DNA from: Prosthecobacter debontii
GTDB taxonomy: Bacteria; Verrucomicrobiota; Verrucomicrobiia; Verrucomicrobiales; Verrucomicrobiaceae
DNA length: 64,000 nucleotides
NCBI GenBank assembly: GCA_945860295.1
Contig: CAMAQH010000003.1
Coordinates: 206,495-270,494 of the forward strand
Reading direction: 5' to 3'
In this document: positions 17,985 through 27,771 of the stretch, in pieces
How the letters are laid out: each line of letters begins with the position of its first letter
Numbering within the stretch: position 1 is the first letter of the stretch
Program-made: the position numbers and the translations under genes
The notes under the pieces: model-generated
Databases searched by the model: none
What the model saw: the letters and a program-made list of their open reading frames with translations, nothing else
What the model was told of the DNA's origin: nothing

Positions 17985-18323
17985 ATGCGCAGCCAACTCA
18001 CCTGCTTCAAAGCGCTGATTGACGCCATCCTCACCATCACCACCGCACAAGTCGATGGTATGAACACCCTGCCGCCAGGTAATCCAGCCAGCGTGAGCCT
18101 CAGCGTCGTCGGCATCACGCTGCACTTCACCTTCGACATCCCGCAGGGCGGAGTGACCAACGCCGACATGAACAACGCCATCGCCAATGCCATCAGCGGC
18201 ACGAGCAACAACACGAATGGAGTGGGCACGCTGAGTCAGAGCGCGGACTTCAATTACAATCAGAGCCAGATGCAAGACGTGCTGAACAACCTCGATGAGT
18301 TTCTCACCGCCGCGCGGCGGTGA
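17985..18323 (+). CDS. Hypothetical protein, probably the C-terminal fragment of a tail-fibre/collagen-like structural protein
   Basis: A 112-residue frame containing TTAQVDGMNTLPPGNPASVS, GITLHFTFDIPQGG, VTNADMNNAIANAISGTSNN and LDEFLTAARR. The order of a NTLPPG...VSVSL..LHFTF.IP.G block, an AI.GTSNN.N block and a closing LDEL..AxRR block recurs, from memory, in verrucomicrobial structural or phage-tail-like proteins; I cannot check this here. Upstream frames are broken, so only a tail may remain. The ATG at 17985 is simply the first in frame. It may not be translated. Confidence 0.4.
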   Translation: MRSQLTCFKALIDAILTITTAQVDGMNTLPPGNPASVSLSVVGITLHFTFDIPQGGVTNADMNNAIANAISGTSNNTNGVGTLSQSADFNYNQSQMQDVLNNLDEFLTAARR

Positions 18324-18330
18324 AGCGACT

Positions 18331-18498
18331 TCAATGACGTGCACTCATGGCAAACAGCAGCCCCATCACGCCGCCGTAGATGGCACCGCGCCACCAAGTG
18401 GAGGTGAGTGGGCAGGTGCCGGAGCTGCATTGGCCGAAGTAGCCCATCGCCGAGCCGAGGACGGCTCCGATGGCGATGGGGATGAGGTAGCGGGTCAT
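18331..18498 (-). CDS. Small membrane protein, DUF6132-like
   Basis: A 55-residue protein starting [20 protein letters not shown], with two hydrophobic segments (about 5-20 and 37-50) around a Cys motif [10 protein letters not shown] (24-33). A Gly-rich first helix, a CxSGxCPxTS motif and a second Gly-rich helix match DUF6132-like proteins often found beside thioredoxins, rhodaneses or efflux genes. Its ATG overlaps the stop of the RND pump gene by four bases, which argues for translational coupling as the last gene of the efflux operon. The two cysteines could bind a metal or form a redox pair. Confidence 0.75.
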   Translation of the reverse strand: MTRYLIPIAIGAVLGSAMGYFGQCSSGTCPLTSTWWRGAIYGGVMGLLFAMSARH

Positions 18499-21400
18499 AA
18501 ACTTGCGGCTTCGGGATGGGAATGTTTGTTCGCCATGAAGTAGAGCACGGGCACAGCCATGCGGCTGATGAGCAGGCTGGCGATTTCTCCGGCCATGAGG
18601 GCGATGGCGAGGCCTTGGAAGATGGGATCGGCAAGGATGATGGCGGCTCCGACGACGACAGCCATGGCGGTGAGGAGCATGGGACGAAAGCGTACGGCTC
18701 CGGCGTCGATCACGGCTTCGCTCAGCGGCATGCCTTCACGCACACGAAGCTCGATGAAATCGACGAGGATGATCGAATTCCTCACCACAATGCCGCCGCC
18801 AGCCATGAAGCCGATCATGCTGGTGGCGGAGAAGAAGGCGTCCATCAATCCGTGCGCGGGCAGAATGCCGACAAGGGAGAACGGAATGGCGATCATGACG
18901 ATGGCGGGCGTCAAAAAGCTGCGGAACCAACCAACCATGAGGACGTAAATAAGGATGATACACGCTCCGAAGGCCGCGCCGAGGTCGCGGAAGACCTCAA
19001 TGGTGATGTGCCACTCGCCATCCCATTTCATCGCGGGTTCAGCATCGCTGAAGGGCATGGAGGCGTTGAGGATTTGCAGTTCCGCGCCGCTGCCGCCGAA
19101 CTCGCGTGTGTCGAGCTTCTTGAGCGCTTCATTCATCTGGAAGATGGCATACACGGGGCTTTCGACGACTCCAGCGACATCGCCGATGACGTAAATCACG
19201 GGCATGAGGTTCTTGTGATAGAGGCTCTTCTCGACGGTGACGTGTTCGACCTTCACCAGTTCACGCAAAGGCACGAGCGGCGAGTCGCTGGCACCGGGTT
19301 CAGGCAGCACATTGGCATCGCCGGAGCGCACGCGGAGGGCGAGAAGCTCCTCGGGCGTAGTTTTGGCACTGCGGGGCAATTCGAGGCGAATGTTGACGTC
19401 TTCCTTCTCGGCGGGCTGATGCAGCAAATCGACGTTTTCACCATCTACGGCGATCTTGAGCGTCTGTGAGATCGTAGCGGCGCTGATGCCGTGCAGCGCG
19501 GCTTTTTCTTTGTCGATGATGAAGCGGGCTTTTTGCTGATCGGCCTCGATATACCAATCGACATCCACCACGCCTGGCGTGGCCTTGAAGATGGTCTTCA
19601 CGGCTTTGGCGAGCTTCTGTCGTGCTTCTTCGTTAGGCCCATAAATCTCGGCGACGAGCGTTTGCAGCACCGGCGGACCAGGCGGCACTTCGGCGATGGC
19701 GACACGGGCCTCGTAGCGATCCGCGATGGCCGTGACGGCAGGACGGATGCGTTTGGCGATGTCGTGGCTCTGCGCTTTGCGCTCGTGCTTGCCGACGAGG
19801 TTGACCTGGATGTCGGCGACGTTCGCACCGCGACGCATGAAGTAGTGACGCACGAGGCCGTTGAAGTTGTAGGGCGAGGCGACGCCGGCATAGACCTGGT
19901 AATCGATCACTTCCGGCTCAGTGCGGATCGCTGCGGCCATTTCGCGAGCGACCGCGGCGGTTTGCTCAAGAGACGAGCCTTCCGGCATGTTCAGGATGAC
20001 TTGGAATTCGCTCTTGTTGTCGAACGGTAGCATTTTGACCTTTACCCAGCCGAGACCGACGGTCGCCATGCTCGCGAGCAATAGCACGGTGATGCCGATG
20101 AGGAATGTCCAGCGCCAGCCGGTGTGATGCAACAGCGGTCCCATGACGCGGCGGTAGAGTTTCGTGAAGAAATCCTCGGGGTGCTCGCTGGCGTCGTGAT
20201 GTTCGAGATCTTTGGCCAAGGGCGTGCCGTCAGTAAGCGTCGAATACTTCTTTCCCCAACGCAGAATGCGAATCGAAGCCCACGGCGTGACGATGAAGGC
20301 GATCAGCAGCGACCAAAACATTGCCGCGCTGGCACCAATCGGAATCGGGCGCATGTAAGGTCCCATGAGGCCACCAACGAATGCCATCGGCAGCACGGCG
20401 GCGATGACGGCAAAGGTGGCGAGGATGGTGGGATTGCCCACTTCGCCCACGGCTTCCACGGCGATGGCGGACCAGTTGCGGCCCTTATTTTGCGGCAGAT
20501 GGAAATGCCGAACAATGTTTTCGACAACGACAATGGCATCATCGACCAGGATGCCGATGCTGAAGATGAGCGCGAAGAGCGTGATGCGATTGAGCGTGAA
20601 GCCGTAGAGATAAAAAACGAGCAGTGTGAGCGCCAGCGTGGCCGGAATAGCTACGGCAACGATACCGCTCTCGCGCCAGCCGAGAGTGAGCCAGATGAGG
20701 ATCGCCACGCTGAAAACGGCGATGCCCATGTGCAGCAGCAGCTCGTTGGATTTCTCCGCTGCGGTCTCGCCGTAGTTGCGCGTGATGCTCACGGTGACAT
20801 CGGCGGGAATGACGCTGCCCTTGAGCAGATCGACTTTGCGCAGCACTTCATCAGCCACGCTGATCGCGTTCGCACCGGGGCGTTTGGCAATGCTGAGCGT
20901 GACAGCCGGCTGTTCGCTCGTTTTACTGCCGTGGAAGACGTATTGCGTCGGTTCTTCGCCGGTGTCGGTGATCTCGGCGACTTCGCGTAGATACACGGGA
21001 CGTCCGCTGAACACGCCGATGACGACATCGCCGACTTCGTGTGCCGTTTTCAAAAAGCCGCCGGTTTCGACGAGCACTTCATTGTTGCCGGTGGTCAGGC
21101 CGCCAGCGCGGAATTGCCGGTTCGCCTGCTGGAGCATCGGCACGAGGCCTGCGGGGCTCAGATTGCGCGAAGCAAGCTTCACGGGATCAAGCATCACGCG
21201 CACGGTGCGGCGAGAACCTCCGATCAACGTCGTCTCGGCGACCAGCGGCACTTGTTTGATCTCCTCGTCGATTTGCGCGGCCAAACGACGCAGCGTGAGA
21301 TGATCGTAGCGGGCGCTGTGCAAGGTGAGAGCTAGGATCGGCACATCGTCGATGCTCTTGAGCTTGATGAGCGGTGCGCTGACACCTATCGGAATGCGGT

Positions 21401-21782
21401 CGTAGTTCGAGCGCAGCTTCTCCGTGAGCCTCACGAGGCAGACATCAGGATCTTCACCCACCTTGAAACGTACGATGACGAAGCTCTCGCTATCGCTTGA
21501 GGTGCTGTAGATGTATTCCACGCCGGGCAACTCCCAGAGCAGCTTTTCCATCGGTCGCGTGGCGCGTTCCTCGATCTCCTTCGCCGTGGAGCCGGGCATG
21601 GCAACCATCACATCGACCATCGGCACCTTGATCTGCGGCTCTTCTTCACGCGGCAGCAAAACAATCGCCGCCACGCCGAGCAAAACGGACGCGATGACGA
21701 CGAGCGGCGTCAGCTTTGAGTCGATGAACGCCGCCGCGATGCGGCCTGCGATGCCAAGATGGCTGGAGGAAGGCTCGCTCAT
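18495..21782 (-). CDS. RND efflux transporter permease subunit
   Basis: A 1095-residue inner-membrane proton-driven pump of the AcrB/HAE family. It has the usual duplicated plan of twelve membrane segments and two large periplasmic loops. Visible marks include the N-terminal [40 protein letters not shown], the TM4 region [20 protein letters not shown] with the paired acidic residues needed for proton transfer, and [20 protein letters not shown] in the second half. It overlaps the adaptor gene by four bases (ATGA). No outer-membrane factor is encoded here, so a TolC-like partner must come from elsewhere. The substrate is unknown; the ArsR-type regulator hints at a metal or another small toxic ligand. 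Confidence 0.93.
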   Translation of the reverse strand: MSEPSSSHLGIAGRIAAAFIDSKLTPLVVIASVLLGVAAIVLLPREEEPQIKVPMVDVMVAMPGSTAKEIEERATRPMEKLLWELPGVEYIYSTSSDSESFVIVRFKVGEDPDVCLVRLTEKLRSNYDRIPIGVSAPLIKLKSIDDVPILALTLHSARYDHLTLRRLAAQIDEEIKQVPLVAETTLIGGSRRTVRVMLDPVKLASRNLSPAGLVPMLQQANRQFRAGGLTTGNNEVLVETGGFLKTAHEVGDVVIGVFSGRPVYLREVAEITDTGEEPTQYVFHGSKTSEQPAVTLSIAKRPGANAISVADEVLRKVDLLKGSVIPADVTVSITRNYGETAAEKSNELLLHMGIAVFSVAILIWLTLGWRESGIVAVAIPATLALTLLVFYLYGFTLNRITLFALIFSIGILVDDAIVVVENIVRHFHLPQNKGRNWSAIAVEAVGEVGNPTILATFAVIAAVLPMAFVGGLMGPYMRPIPIGASAAMFWSLLIAFIVTPWASIRILRWGKKYSTLTDGTPLAKDLEHHDASEHPEDFFTKLYRRVMGPLLHHTGWRWTFLIGITVLLLASMATVGLGWVKVKMLPFDNKSEFQVILNMPEGSSLEQTAAVAREMAAAIRTEPEVIDYQVYAGVASPYNFNGLVRHYFMRRGANVADIQVNLVGKHERKAQSHDIAKRIRPAVTAIADRYEARVAIAEVPPGPPVLQTLVAEIYGPNEEARQKLAKAVKTIFKATPGVVDVDWYIEADQQKARFIIDKEKAALHGISAATISQTLKIAVDGENVDLLHQPAEKEDVNIRLELPRSAKTTPEELLALRVRSGDANVLPEPGASDSPLVPLRELVKVEHVTVEKSLYHKNLMPVIYVIGDVAGVVESPVYAIFQMNEALKKLDTREFGGSGAELQILNASMPFSDAEPAMKWDGEWHITIEVFRDLGAAFGACIILIYVLMVGWFRSFLTPAIVMIAIPFSLVGILPAHGLMDAFFSATSMIGFMAGGGIVVRNSIILVDFIELRVREGMPLSEAVIDAGAVRFRPMLLTAMAVVVGAAIILADPIFQGLAIALMAGEIASLLISRMAVPVLYFMANKHSHPEAASL

Positions 21783-22786
21783 GGCTGGATCGTCACGGGT
21801 TGGCCGTCGGTGAGTTTGGCGATTTCGCTCACGATGATTTGTTCGCCTTCTTCGAGGCCAGAGAGGACCTCGACGCGATCTTCGAGCTCCTTGCCGGTCT
21901 TCACGAGCCTCAGCGCGGCTTTGCCGTCTTTGGCGACGAAGACCAGTTCCATCTGCCCACGCTTCAAAACGGCACTTTGCGGCACGAGCAGTAGCTTAAC
22001 CTCGGCCACGGGCACCAAGACGCGGCCAAACTGACCCGTGCGTAGTCCATCGGTCGGCGGCAGATCGAGCTTCACGTTGAAGGTGCGACTTACCGGATCA
22101 GCCACGGGCGAAATTTCACTCACAGTGCCTTCGATGACCTTCGCGAGACGCACCGACATCTTTTCACCGAGCTTCACGCGGTCGAGAATCGCTTCCGGCA
22201 GATCGGCTTCAAATCGCAGCGAGGTCGGCGCTTCGATTTCGAGCAGCGGTTTGCCTGGCATAGCGAGATCACCCACGTCGGCGAACTTGCGCGTGACGAC
22301 ACCATCGAAGGGCGCGGTGACTTTGGCGTAGCTCATCATCGTTTCGGCTTCGCTAACGGCTCCGGTGCCTATTTTCACACGAGCATCGGTGGCGTCGAAT
22401 TCCTGCCGCGTGGTGGCATTGCTGACGATAAGCTGCTTTTGACGATCAAAGTCACGTTTGGCCTGATCGAGCATCGCGCGGGCCTGATCGACCTTGGCCT
22501 GGATTTCTTGAACATCGAGCCGAGCCAACAAATCGCCCGCCTTCACCATAGCGCCCGGTGTGGCAGTGTATTCGAGCACACGACCACTGACCTTTGCCTC
22601 GACGACGGCGCGTTGTTTTGACCGCACGGTGCCCACGGCTTCCTCCACTGCCATGTGAGGACTCCATTTCACCGCTTCGGCCTTCACGGTGACGGTCGGC
22701 AGTGGTGCGGATAAAGCAGGGTACTGCTCAGGCTTGCCGCAAGCGGTCAACAGCAGGACGGGGAGGAGGCGTGAGAGGATTTTCAT
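21779..22786 (-). CDS. RND efflux periplasmic adaptor subunit (membrane fusion protein), lipoprotein
   Basis: A 335-residue adaptor. The lipobox LLTAC places Cys16 as the lipid anchor. It has the biotinyl-lipoyl half motifs ([20 protein letters not shown] and [20 protein letters not shown]), a helical hairpin rich in Gln/Arg/Lys between them ([20 protein letters not shown]), then beta-barrel and membrane-proximal domains ([20 protein letters not shown]). It would link the pump to an outer-membrane channel. The gene overlaps the pump gene by four bases and starts 24 bp after the small DUF2892 gene. Confidence 0.92.
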   Translation of the reverse strand: MKILSRLLPVLLLTACGKPEQYPALSAPLPTVTVKAEAVKWSPHMAVEEAVGTVRSKQRAVVEAKVSGRVLEYTATPGAMVKAGDLLARLDVQEIQAKVDQARAMLDQAKRDFDRQKQLIVSNATTRQEFDATDARVKIGTGAVSEAETMMSYAKVTAPFDGVVTRKFADVGDLAMPGKPLLEIEAPTSLRFEADLPEAILDRVKLGEKMSVRLAKVIEGTVSEISPVADPVSRTFNVKLDLPPTDGLRTGQFGRVLVPVAEVKLLLVPQSAVLKRGQMELVFVAKDGKAALRLVKTGKELEDRVEVLSGLEEGEQIIVSEIAKLTDGQPVTIQP

Positions 22787-22810
22787 CGGGGGAAGAGGCT
22801 GGTGATTGGT

Positions 22811-23017
22811 TCAGGTCTTCGGGCAGCAACTCCCGCCGGCACCGAACTTTCTGAGAATGTTTTCCGCCGGGCAAAAGCCAGTAAAGGCGGATTGCAGGAG
22901 ATTGACTCCCACAAAGGCGGTGAGCCAGAGCCAGTGAGGGCTCAAGTAATGAGCCAGCGTGAGACTGGTAAGGATCATGGTGCCTGCGAGGGCGCGGATG
23001 GCGTTTTCGAGCTTCAT
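22811..23017 (-). CDS. DUF2892 family small inner-membrane protein
   Basis: A 68-residue protein with two membrane helices (about 10-26 and 30-45). MKLENAIRALAGTMILTSL and WLWLTAFVGVNLLQSAFTGF followed by CPAENILRKFGAG and CC near the end match DUF2892, the membrane part of YgaP-like rhodaneses, whose members typically carry this CP motif. It is the first gene of the efflux operon, directly downstream of the divergent promoter region. Its conserved cysteines and linkage to ArsR/RND genes suggest a role in sulfur or metal stress. Confidence 0.85.
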   Translation of the reverse strand: MKLENAIRALAGTMILTSLTLAHYLSPHWLWLTAFVGVNLLQSAFTGFCPAENILRKFGAGGSCCPKT

Positions 23018-23075
23018 AGTATGCGGGGTGATTCGAGGTTGACGATTGCGGGCTTAGAAGGATAATTAAATATAA

Positions 23076-23099
23076 CTATATGAGTCTATACGCATATAG
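23076..23099. promoter_or_regulatory. Probable ArsR-type operator in the divergent promoter region
   Basis: A perfect inverted repeat CTATATG-N10-CATATAG lies in an unusually AT-rich stretch (about 23067-23105) between the divergent DUF2892 and arsR-like genes. ArsR/SmtB repressors bind AT-rich imperfect palindromes overlapping the promoters they control, and this is the only such palindrome in the gap. Binding itself is inferred. Confidence 0.6.
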
Positions 23100-23126
23100 A
23101 ATTGCTCCGCAATCACTATCTCCATC

Positions 23127-23477
23127 ATGGCTACCCGCCCGAAAAAAACTCCGCCTCCCGTGTCCGAAGAGGCGCTCCTCTTGATCGCCTCGTGGTTTCG
23201 CACGCTCGCCGAGCCCAGCCGCCTGAAAATCCTGCGGGCGCTGGAGGAAGAAGAGAAGAATATCACCGAACTCGTCGAGGCCACCGGGCTCACGCAGGCG
23301 AACGTCTCGCGTCATGTGCAGTCGCTCGTCGATGCTGGAATGGTCGGACGTCGCAAAGAAGGCCTCTCCGTGATCTGTTTCATCGCCGATCCCAGTATCA
23401 CCGACTTGTGCGACACCGTTTGTAATAACCTGCTAAAGCGCCTTTCAAATCAGGTGAAGAAGCTGGGGGGTTCGTGA
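23127..23477 (+). CDS. ArsR/SmtB-family transcriptional regulator
   Basis: A 116-residue winged-helix repressor. LAEPSRLKILRALEEEEKNI, TELVEATGLTQANVSRHVQS and LVDAGMVGRRKEGLSVICFI follow the ArsR pattern of HTH then beta-wing. A C-terminal pair of cysteines (LCDTVC) could be a metal or thiol sensor, but the classic ELCVCDL box of ArsR is absent. It is transcribed divergently from the DUF2892-RND operon and probably represses it and itself through the palindrome at 23076-23099. Confidence 0.9.
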   Translation: MATRPKKTPPPVSEEALLLIASWFRTLAEPSRLKILRALEEEEKNITELVEATGLTQANVSRHVQSLVDAGMVGRRKEGLSVICFIADPSITDLCDTVCNNLLKRLSNQVKKLGGS

Positions 23478-23627
23478 TCAACCGTTCTAGCGAGTTAAGG
23501 CTTGGACAAACAGCTCGGTTTATTGGAGTCGAGCACAAAAGTAGCGGCTTCGGGGCGTGACATGGCTTGACCATGTAGGAGGCTTCCGCTAGCCTGAAGG
23601 CCTAACCAAAACCCTTCTCCTCACACT

Positions 23628-24785
23628 ATGGAAACCGTCAGACTTGGCATCGTTGGACTCGGCAATATGGGCAAAGCCCATCTCGGAAACATTCGTGCGG
23701 GCAAGGTCCCCGGACTCAAAGTCACCTGCCTTTGCGAAAGCCACGGCACCATCCCACCGCTTCAGGATGGCGAGCAGGCATTCACCGATGTCAGCCTCAT
23801 GATCAAGTCGGGCCTCATCGATGCCATCCTCATCTGCACGCCGCATTTCAGTCACACGACCATCGGTATCGAAGCGCTGGGCGCTGGGCTACACGTCCTT
23901 GTTGAAAAACCCATCTCCGTCCACAAGGCCGACTGTGAGCGACTAATCGCCGCGCACACGGACAAAACAAAAATCTTCGCCGCCATGTTCAACATGCGCA
24001 CGAATGCCTGCTTCAAGAAAGTAAAGGACCTCATCGACAGCGGCGAACTCGGCACCGTGCGTCGCGTCCACTGGGAAGTCACCAACTGGTTCCGCACCAA
24101 TTATTATTATGCCACCGGCGGCTGGCGCGGCACATGGAAAGGAGAAGGCGGCGGCGTCCTCATGAACCAGTGCCCACACAATCTGGATCTCTTCCAGTGG
24201 ATGTTCGGCATGCCGCAAAAGGTCCGAGGCTTCTGCCAGTTTGGCCGCTTCCATGAGATCGAAGTCGAGGACGATGTCACCGCCGTACTTCAATACGACA
24301 ACGGCACCACAGCCACCTTTGTCACCTCCACCGGCGAGGCCCCAGGCGTGAATAAGCTGGAAATCACGGGCGAACAAGGTCGCCTCACCGTCACTGACGG
24401 CAACAAAATCCACTTCCAGCGAAATCGCCAACCCATGAGCAAGTTCTGCATGGAAGCCGAAGCTGCCTTTGCCATGCCGGAATCCTGGCACATGGAAATC
24501 CCCGTCGCTGAGACCGGTGGCCAGCATGTGGAGATCCTGCAAAACTTCACCAATGCCATCCTCAAGGGTGAAAAGCTCCTCAGTCCCGCCGAGCAGGGCA
24601 TCTACAGCGTCGAACTGGCCAACGCCATCCTCCTCAGCACCTGGCAGGACAAAGCCATCGACCTTCCCATGAGCAGCGCCGACTACGAGCGCATCCTCAT
24701 CGAGAAAGGCGAAAAGAGCACCTTCCAGAAAACCAAAGTCGTCGCCAAAGCCAGCTCGGATGACTTCGCCAAGAGCTTCCGCTAA
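23628..24785 (+). CDS. Gfo/Idh/MocA family NAD(P)-dependent oxidoreductase
   Basis: A 385-residue oxidoreductase. The N-terminal Rossmann fold has VRLGIVGLGNMGKAHLGNI, a dinucleotide-binding loop of GxGxxG type. VLVEKPISVHKADCERLI contains the conserved EKP motif, whose Lys contacts cofactor and substrate. The C-terminal domain includes GEGGGVLMNQCPHNLDLFQW, where the His of the xxPHxxD motif is expected to be catalytic. There is no signal peptide, so the protein is cytoplasmic. Members oxidise or reduce sugars and inositols; the substrate is not predictable. It is monocistronic, followed by a strong terminator. Confidence 0.92.
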   Translation: METVRLGIVGLGNMGKAHLGNIRAGKVPGLKVTCLCESHGTIPPLQDGEQAFTDVSLMIKSGLIDAILICTPHFSHTTIGIEALGAGLHVLVEKPISVHKADCERLIAAHTDKTKIFAAMFNMRTNACFKKVKDLIDSGELGTVRRVHWEVTNWFRTNYYYATGGWRGTWKGEGGGVLMNQCPHNLDLFQWMFGMPQKVRGFCQFGRFHEIEVEDDVTAVLQYDNGTTATFVTSTGEAPGVNKLEITGEQGRLTVTDGNKIHFQRNRQPMSKFCMEAEAAFAMPESWHMEIPVAETGGQHVEILQNFTNAILKGEKLLSPAEQGIYSVELANAILLSTWQDKAIDLPMSSADYERILIEKGEKSTFQKTKVVAKASSDDFAKSFR

Positions 24786-24807
24786 TCCCACCAAACTCCC
24801 CTCCCCT

Positions 24808-24840
24808 GCCCCGATGCGCCCCAAGCCATCGGGGCTTTTT
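24808..24840 (+). terminator. Rho-independent terminator after the Gfo/Idh/MocA gene
   Basis: A 9-bp perfect GC-rich stem GCCCCGATG / CATCGGGGC with a 10-nt loop is followed by TTTTT, 22 bp after the stop codon at 24785. Confidence 0.9.
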
Positions 24841-25005
24841 GCTAAATTGTAATGAACCCAACAGCCCAGACTAAGCTACCACCCATGACGCCATAGCCTC
24901 GAATAGGATGCCTTTTGCCTTGGTTCCTCGTGCTGCTTGTTCTGCCAGCTAAAGCCGCCTGTTTAACTGCCTGCACTTTGTGATTTTACGGTCAACGCCT
25001 AACTG

Positions 25006-25021
25006 CGTTCCACATGGAACA
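25006..25021. promoter_or_regulatory. parS-like palindrome upstream of mnmG
   Basis: CGTTCCACATGGAACA, a perfect 14-bp palindrome (GTTCCACATGGAAC), matches the ParB-site consensus TGTTNCACGTGNAACA at 14 of 16 positions (mismatches at positions 1 and 9). It lies 63 bp before the mnmG start. A better copy lies inside mnmG. Confidence 0.5.
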
Positions 25022-25083
25022 CTCCCCGTCTTTGTGCTAGCCTTCCAGCACCTTCGTCATTCGTCATACTTATTCTTCATTTC

Positions 25084-26958
25084 ATGTACACTTTTCCAAA
25101 ACACTACGATGTCATCGTCTGCGGCGCTGGCCATGCTGGCGTGGAGGCAGCGATGGCTGCCGCTCGGCTCGGCTGTCAGACGGCGATCCTCACGCAGAAT
25201 CTGGACACCATCTCCCAGATGTCCTGCAATCCTGCCATTGGCGGCTTGGCCAAAGGCCATGTGGTGCGCGAGATCGACGCGCTGGGTGGCGTCATGGGAT
25301 TAAACACCGACGCAACGGGCATCCAGTTCCGAATGCTCAACGCCACGAAAGGCCCCAGCGTCCAAGCTCCGCGAGCTCAGTGCGACAAGAAAGCCTACCA
25401 GTTCCGTATGAAGTGGCTGATCGAGAACCAGCCGAACCTCGACATGCACCAGGGGAACGCTGCTGAGATCCTGGTCGAAAACGATGTTGTCACCGGCATC
25501 CGCACCAGCCTCGGCATGATCTATCGGGCCAAATCCGTCATCATTTCTTCCGGCACATTCATGCGCGGCCTGCTCCATGTCGGTCTGCAAAACCAGGCTG
25601 GTGGACGCATGGGCGATAGCATTTCCACCCTGTCCGACAGCCTTGCCCATCTCGGATTCGAGATCAAGCGCTTCAAAACCGGCACCCCCTGCCGCATCAA
25701 CAGCCGCAGCATTGACTTCTCCAAATGCGAAATCCAGCCGGGAGACAGTCCTACCCCAGCCTTCTCCTACCTCTCCGGCATTGTCCCAGAGGATTCCGAA
25801 GGCGATTCCGGCACCGGCCCTCCCCAATTCACCCTGAACTCCTGGCGGCCTGAAACGTTCCACGTGGAACAAATTCCCTGCTGGATCACCTACACGAACA
25901 CTCAAACACACGACATTATCCGGGCGAATCTGGACAAATCCCCCATGTATTGCGGCCGGATTCAGGGCGTTGGGCCACGCTATTGTCCGTCGATCGAGGA
26001 CAAGGTGGTGCGCTTTGCGGAGAAGGAACGGCACCAGGTTTTTCTGGAACCAGAGGGTCGCCACACTCGTGAGTTCTACATCAATGGCGTCTCGACTTCC
26101 CTGCCCTATGAGGTGCAGCACGACTTTATCCGCAGCATCACCGGCCTAGAAAAGGCCGAGATCATCCGCCCCGGCTACGCGGTGGAGTATGATTACTGCC
26201 CACCCACACAGCTCTATCCGACCTTGGAAACGAAGCGCATCTCCGGCCTCTACTTCGCCGGCCAGATCAATGGCACCTCCGGTTACGAAGAGGCTGCCGG
26301 TCAGGGCCTGCTCGCTGGGGCCAATGCGGCTCTGAAAGTGCAGGACAAACCACCCTTCATCCTCAGCCGTAGCGAGGCCTATCTCGGTGTGTTGATCGAT
26401 GATCTCGTGACCAAGGGTGTCACCGAGCCCTATCGCCTCTTCACCTCCCGTGCCGAGTATCGTCTGCTTCTCCGGCAGGACAATTGTGACCTCCGCCTGA
26501 CTCTCCGTGCTGCCGAAATTGGCCTCACCTGCTCCGTGAGAAACCAGCTCACGCAGGTGAAAGCCGACCTCCTTGTCAAAGCCACCCAGTTCGCCCTCAC
26601 CACCAGTCACGAGGGCATGAAGTTGCATTCCTGGATTCGCCGCACTGAAAACGACCACACGAAGCTCCCCACAGACATCCGCTCAGAATTCCCTGATCCC
26701 GTCTGGCAGCAGCTCGATTACAGCCTGAAATACGAAGGCTACGTCCAGCGCCAGGAAGTCATGATCGGCAAAACCACCCGCATGGATGGCCACAGCATAC
26801 CACCCGACTTCGATTACACCACCGTCCACAGCCTAAAAAAAGAAGCCCAGCTCCGCCTCACCGAGATCCGCCCCACCACCCTCGGCCAAGCCGCCCGCAT
26901 CCAGGGTGTCACTCCAGCAGAGATTTCGTTGTTGGCAGTAATGCTGCGGAAGGGGTGA
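25084..26958 (+). CDS. mnmG: tRNA uridine-5-carboxymethylaminomethyl(34) synthesis enzyme MnmG (GidA)
   Basis: A 624-residue FAD enzyme that works with MnmE to install carboxymethylaminomethyl groups at U34 of tRNAs. The FAD-binding [20 protein letters not shown] lies at about 10-30. [31 protein letters not shown], the [16 protein letters not shown] region, [13 protein letters not shown] [15 protein letters not shown] and [20 protein letters not shown] are all diagnostic. Before PCWIT there are about 20-25 residues more than I recall for E. coli GidA, including TFHVEQ, whose codons form a parS-like palindrome. mnmE, rsmG and parAB are not in the window. Confidence 0.95.
   Translation: MYTFPKHYDVIVCGAGHAGVEAAMAAARLGCQTAILTQNLDTISQMSCNPAIGGLAKGHVVREIDALGGVMGLNTDATGIQFRMLNATKGPSVQAPRAQCDKKAYQFRMKWLIENQPNLDMHQGNAAEILVENDVVTGIRTSLGMIYRAKSVIISSGTFMRGLLHVGLQNQAGGRMGDSISTLSDSLAHLGFEIKRFKTGTPCRINSRSIDFSKCEIQPGDSPTPAFSYLSGIVPEDSEGDSGTGPPQFTLNSWRPETFHVEQIPCWITYTNTQTHDIIRANLDKSPMYCGRIQGVGPRYCPSIEDKVVRFAEKERHQVFLEPEGRHTREFYINGVSTSLPYEVQHDFIRSITGLEKAEIIRPGYAVEYDYCPPTQLYPTLETKRISGLYFAGQINGTSGYEEAAGQGLLAGANAALKVQDKPPFILSRSEAYLGVLIDDLVTKGVTEPYRLFTSRAEYRLLLRQDNCDLRLTLRAAEIGLTCSVRNQLTQVKADLLVKATQFALTTSHEGMKLHSWIRRTENDHTKLPTDIRSEFPDPVWQQLDYSLKYEGYVQRQEVMIGKTTRMDGHSIPPDFDYTTVHSLKKEAQLRLTEIRPTTLGQAARIQGVTPAEISLLAVMLRKG
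25856..25871. promoter_or_regulatory. parS-like site inside mnmG
   Basis: CGTTCCACGTGGAACA matches the ParB-site consensus TGTTNCACGTGNAACA at 15 of 16 positions, with a perfect 14-bp core GTTCCACGTGGAAC. It encodes TFHVEQ in a part of MnmG that appears inserted relative to E. coli GidA as remembered. mnmG is a classic origin neighbour, where chromosomal parS sites cluster. Confidence 0.65.
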
Positions 26959-27040
26959 AAGGAACGCATCAATCAAACAACATGAAGACATCAAAGCGAT
27001 CGTTCAATACAGCCGAAACTCGCGGCTGCGTCTCGCTGTC

Positions 27041-27332
27041 GTGGCTATTATTGGGATAGCCGTAGCATTCTTTGCACTGCTCATATCTCTTTTGCCAAGC
27101 TCTCGAGAAAAGTCAGACTTACCCTTCAATACTGAATCCGACGACTCGGCGATCCAGTTCTTCATGAGTCACCAAGAGTCGATCGAGGACTTTAGAGAGC
27201 GGATTGAGAAGAAAACCGCTCTCGTCTATTACGACCTCAAAAGAGTCCGAAGCTATTTCCGCAACGGCACTGCTTCCAGAGGATGAGGACCGACAAATCA
27301 TTCGTCAACTCATGACAAATCTTGGTTTGTGA
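27041..27332 (+). pseudogene. Frameshifted small membrane protein of unknown function
   Basis: A frame with one membrane helix (about residues 1-19, AIIGIAVAFFALLISLLP), preceded by Arg-rich codons, and a soluble part (DDSAIQFFMSHQESIEDFRE, KKTALVYYD). It loses frame near 27240. One frame over, the sequence continues as TSKESEAISATALLPEDED then RQIIRQLMTNLGL to a TGA at 27330. The composition is consistent across the break, so a single-base indel in a real gene is likely. The GTG at 27041 may not be the true start, because the frame is open upstream into mnmG. Confidence 0.45.
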
Positions 27333-27368
27333 GCTTTGAACGGCCCAGCATCAAACTGGGGTTTGCGA

Positions 27369-27557
27369 ATGATCTTTCAAAGCGAAGGCATGGTCATGGT
27401 CATGAGCAGTAGAACCAAGAGCTTTTACTTCAGTCGTCAGACACCTCCGAGGCCCGTGCCGTGTATTGAGAACTTCGTCATCGATGAGCCAGAGTCAGAG
27501 GGTGTTAATAGAAAAATCGTCCCAAACTGGTATCTGAAGTTGGATTGGGGCGGCTGA
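27369..27557 (+). CDS. Hypothetical small protein, doubtful
   Basis: A 62-residue frame starting MIFQSEGMVMVMSSRTKSF, with KIVPNWYLKLDWGG at the end. No known domain. The composition is protein-like but there is no good ribosome-binding site. It lies among broken genes and is probably a remnant of the same unit as the preceding one. The stretch from 27558 to 27771 shows nothing I can support. Confidence 0.25.
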   Translation: MIFQSEGMVMVMSSRTKSFYFSRQTPPRPVPCIENFVIDEPESEGVNRKIVPNWYLKLDWGG

Positions 27558-27771
27558 TCTTTCGGCACTCATGAAATGTGGCGCATGTGTACTTTTGAAT
27601 ACATTGCTGCCGCCAAATTAGCCGAACTAGTCACCTCCTATTCCCCCGGCATCTCCGAATTTCCGGAATGGCCTTCCATCGCGGTCCACGGGGATTCGGA
27701 CTTTTCGCAACGGCCAGCCGATGGGTTCCCCGACTATTCTGCGTTTTCGGAAGGGCGGGAACGGGCGGCGA

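Noticed and set aside
18516..19469. 317-residue plus-strand frame, rich in His/Asp/Gly
   Set aside because: Exactly antisense to the RND pump gene, with the low-complexity composition expected from the complement of a GC-rich coding strand; the pump has complete motifs.
20124..20990. 288-residue plus-strand frame
   Set aside because: Also antisense to the RND pump; no motif, no ribosome-binding site.
23943..24824. 293-residue minus-strand frame
   Set aside because: Antisense to the Gfo/Idh/MocA gene and extends into its terminator; composition is that of a shadow.
25300..26121. 273-residue minus-strand frame
   Set aside because: Antisense to mnmG, which is unambiguous.
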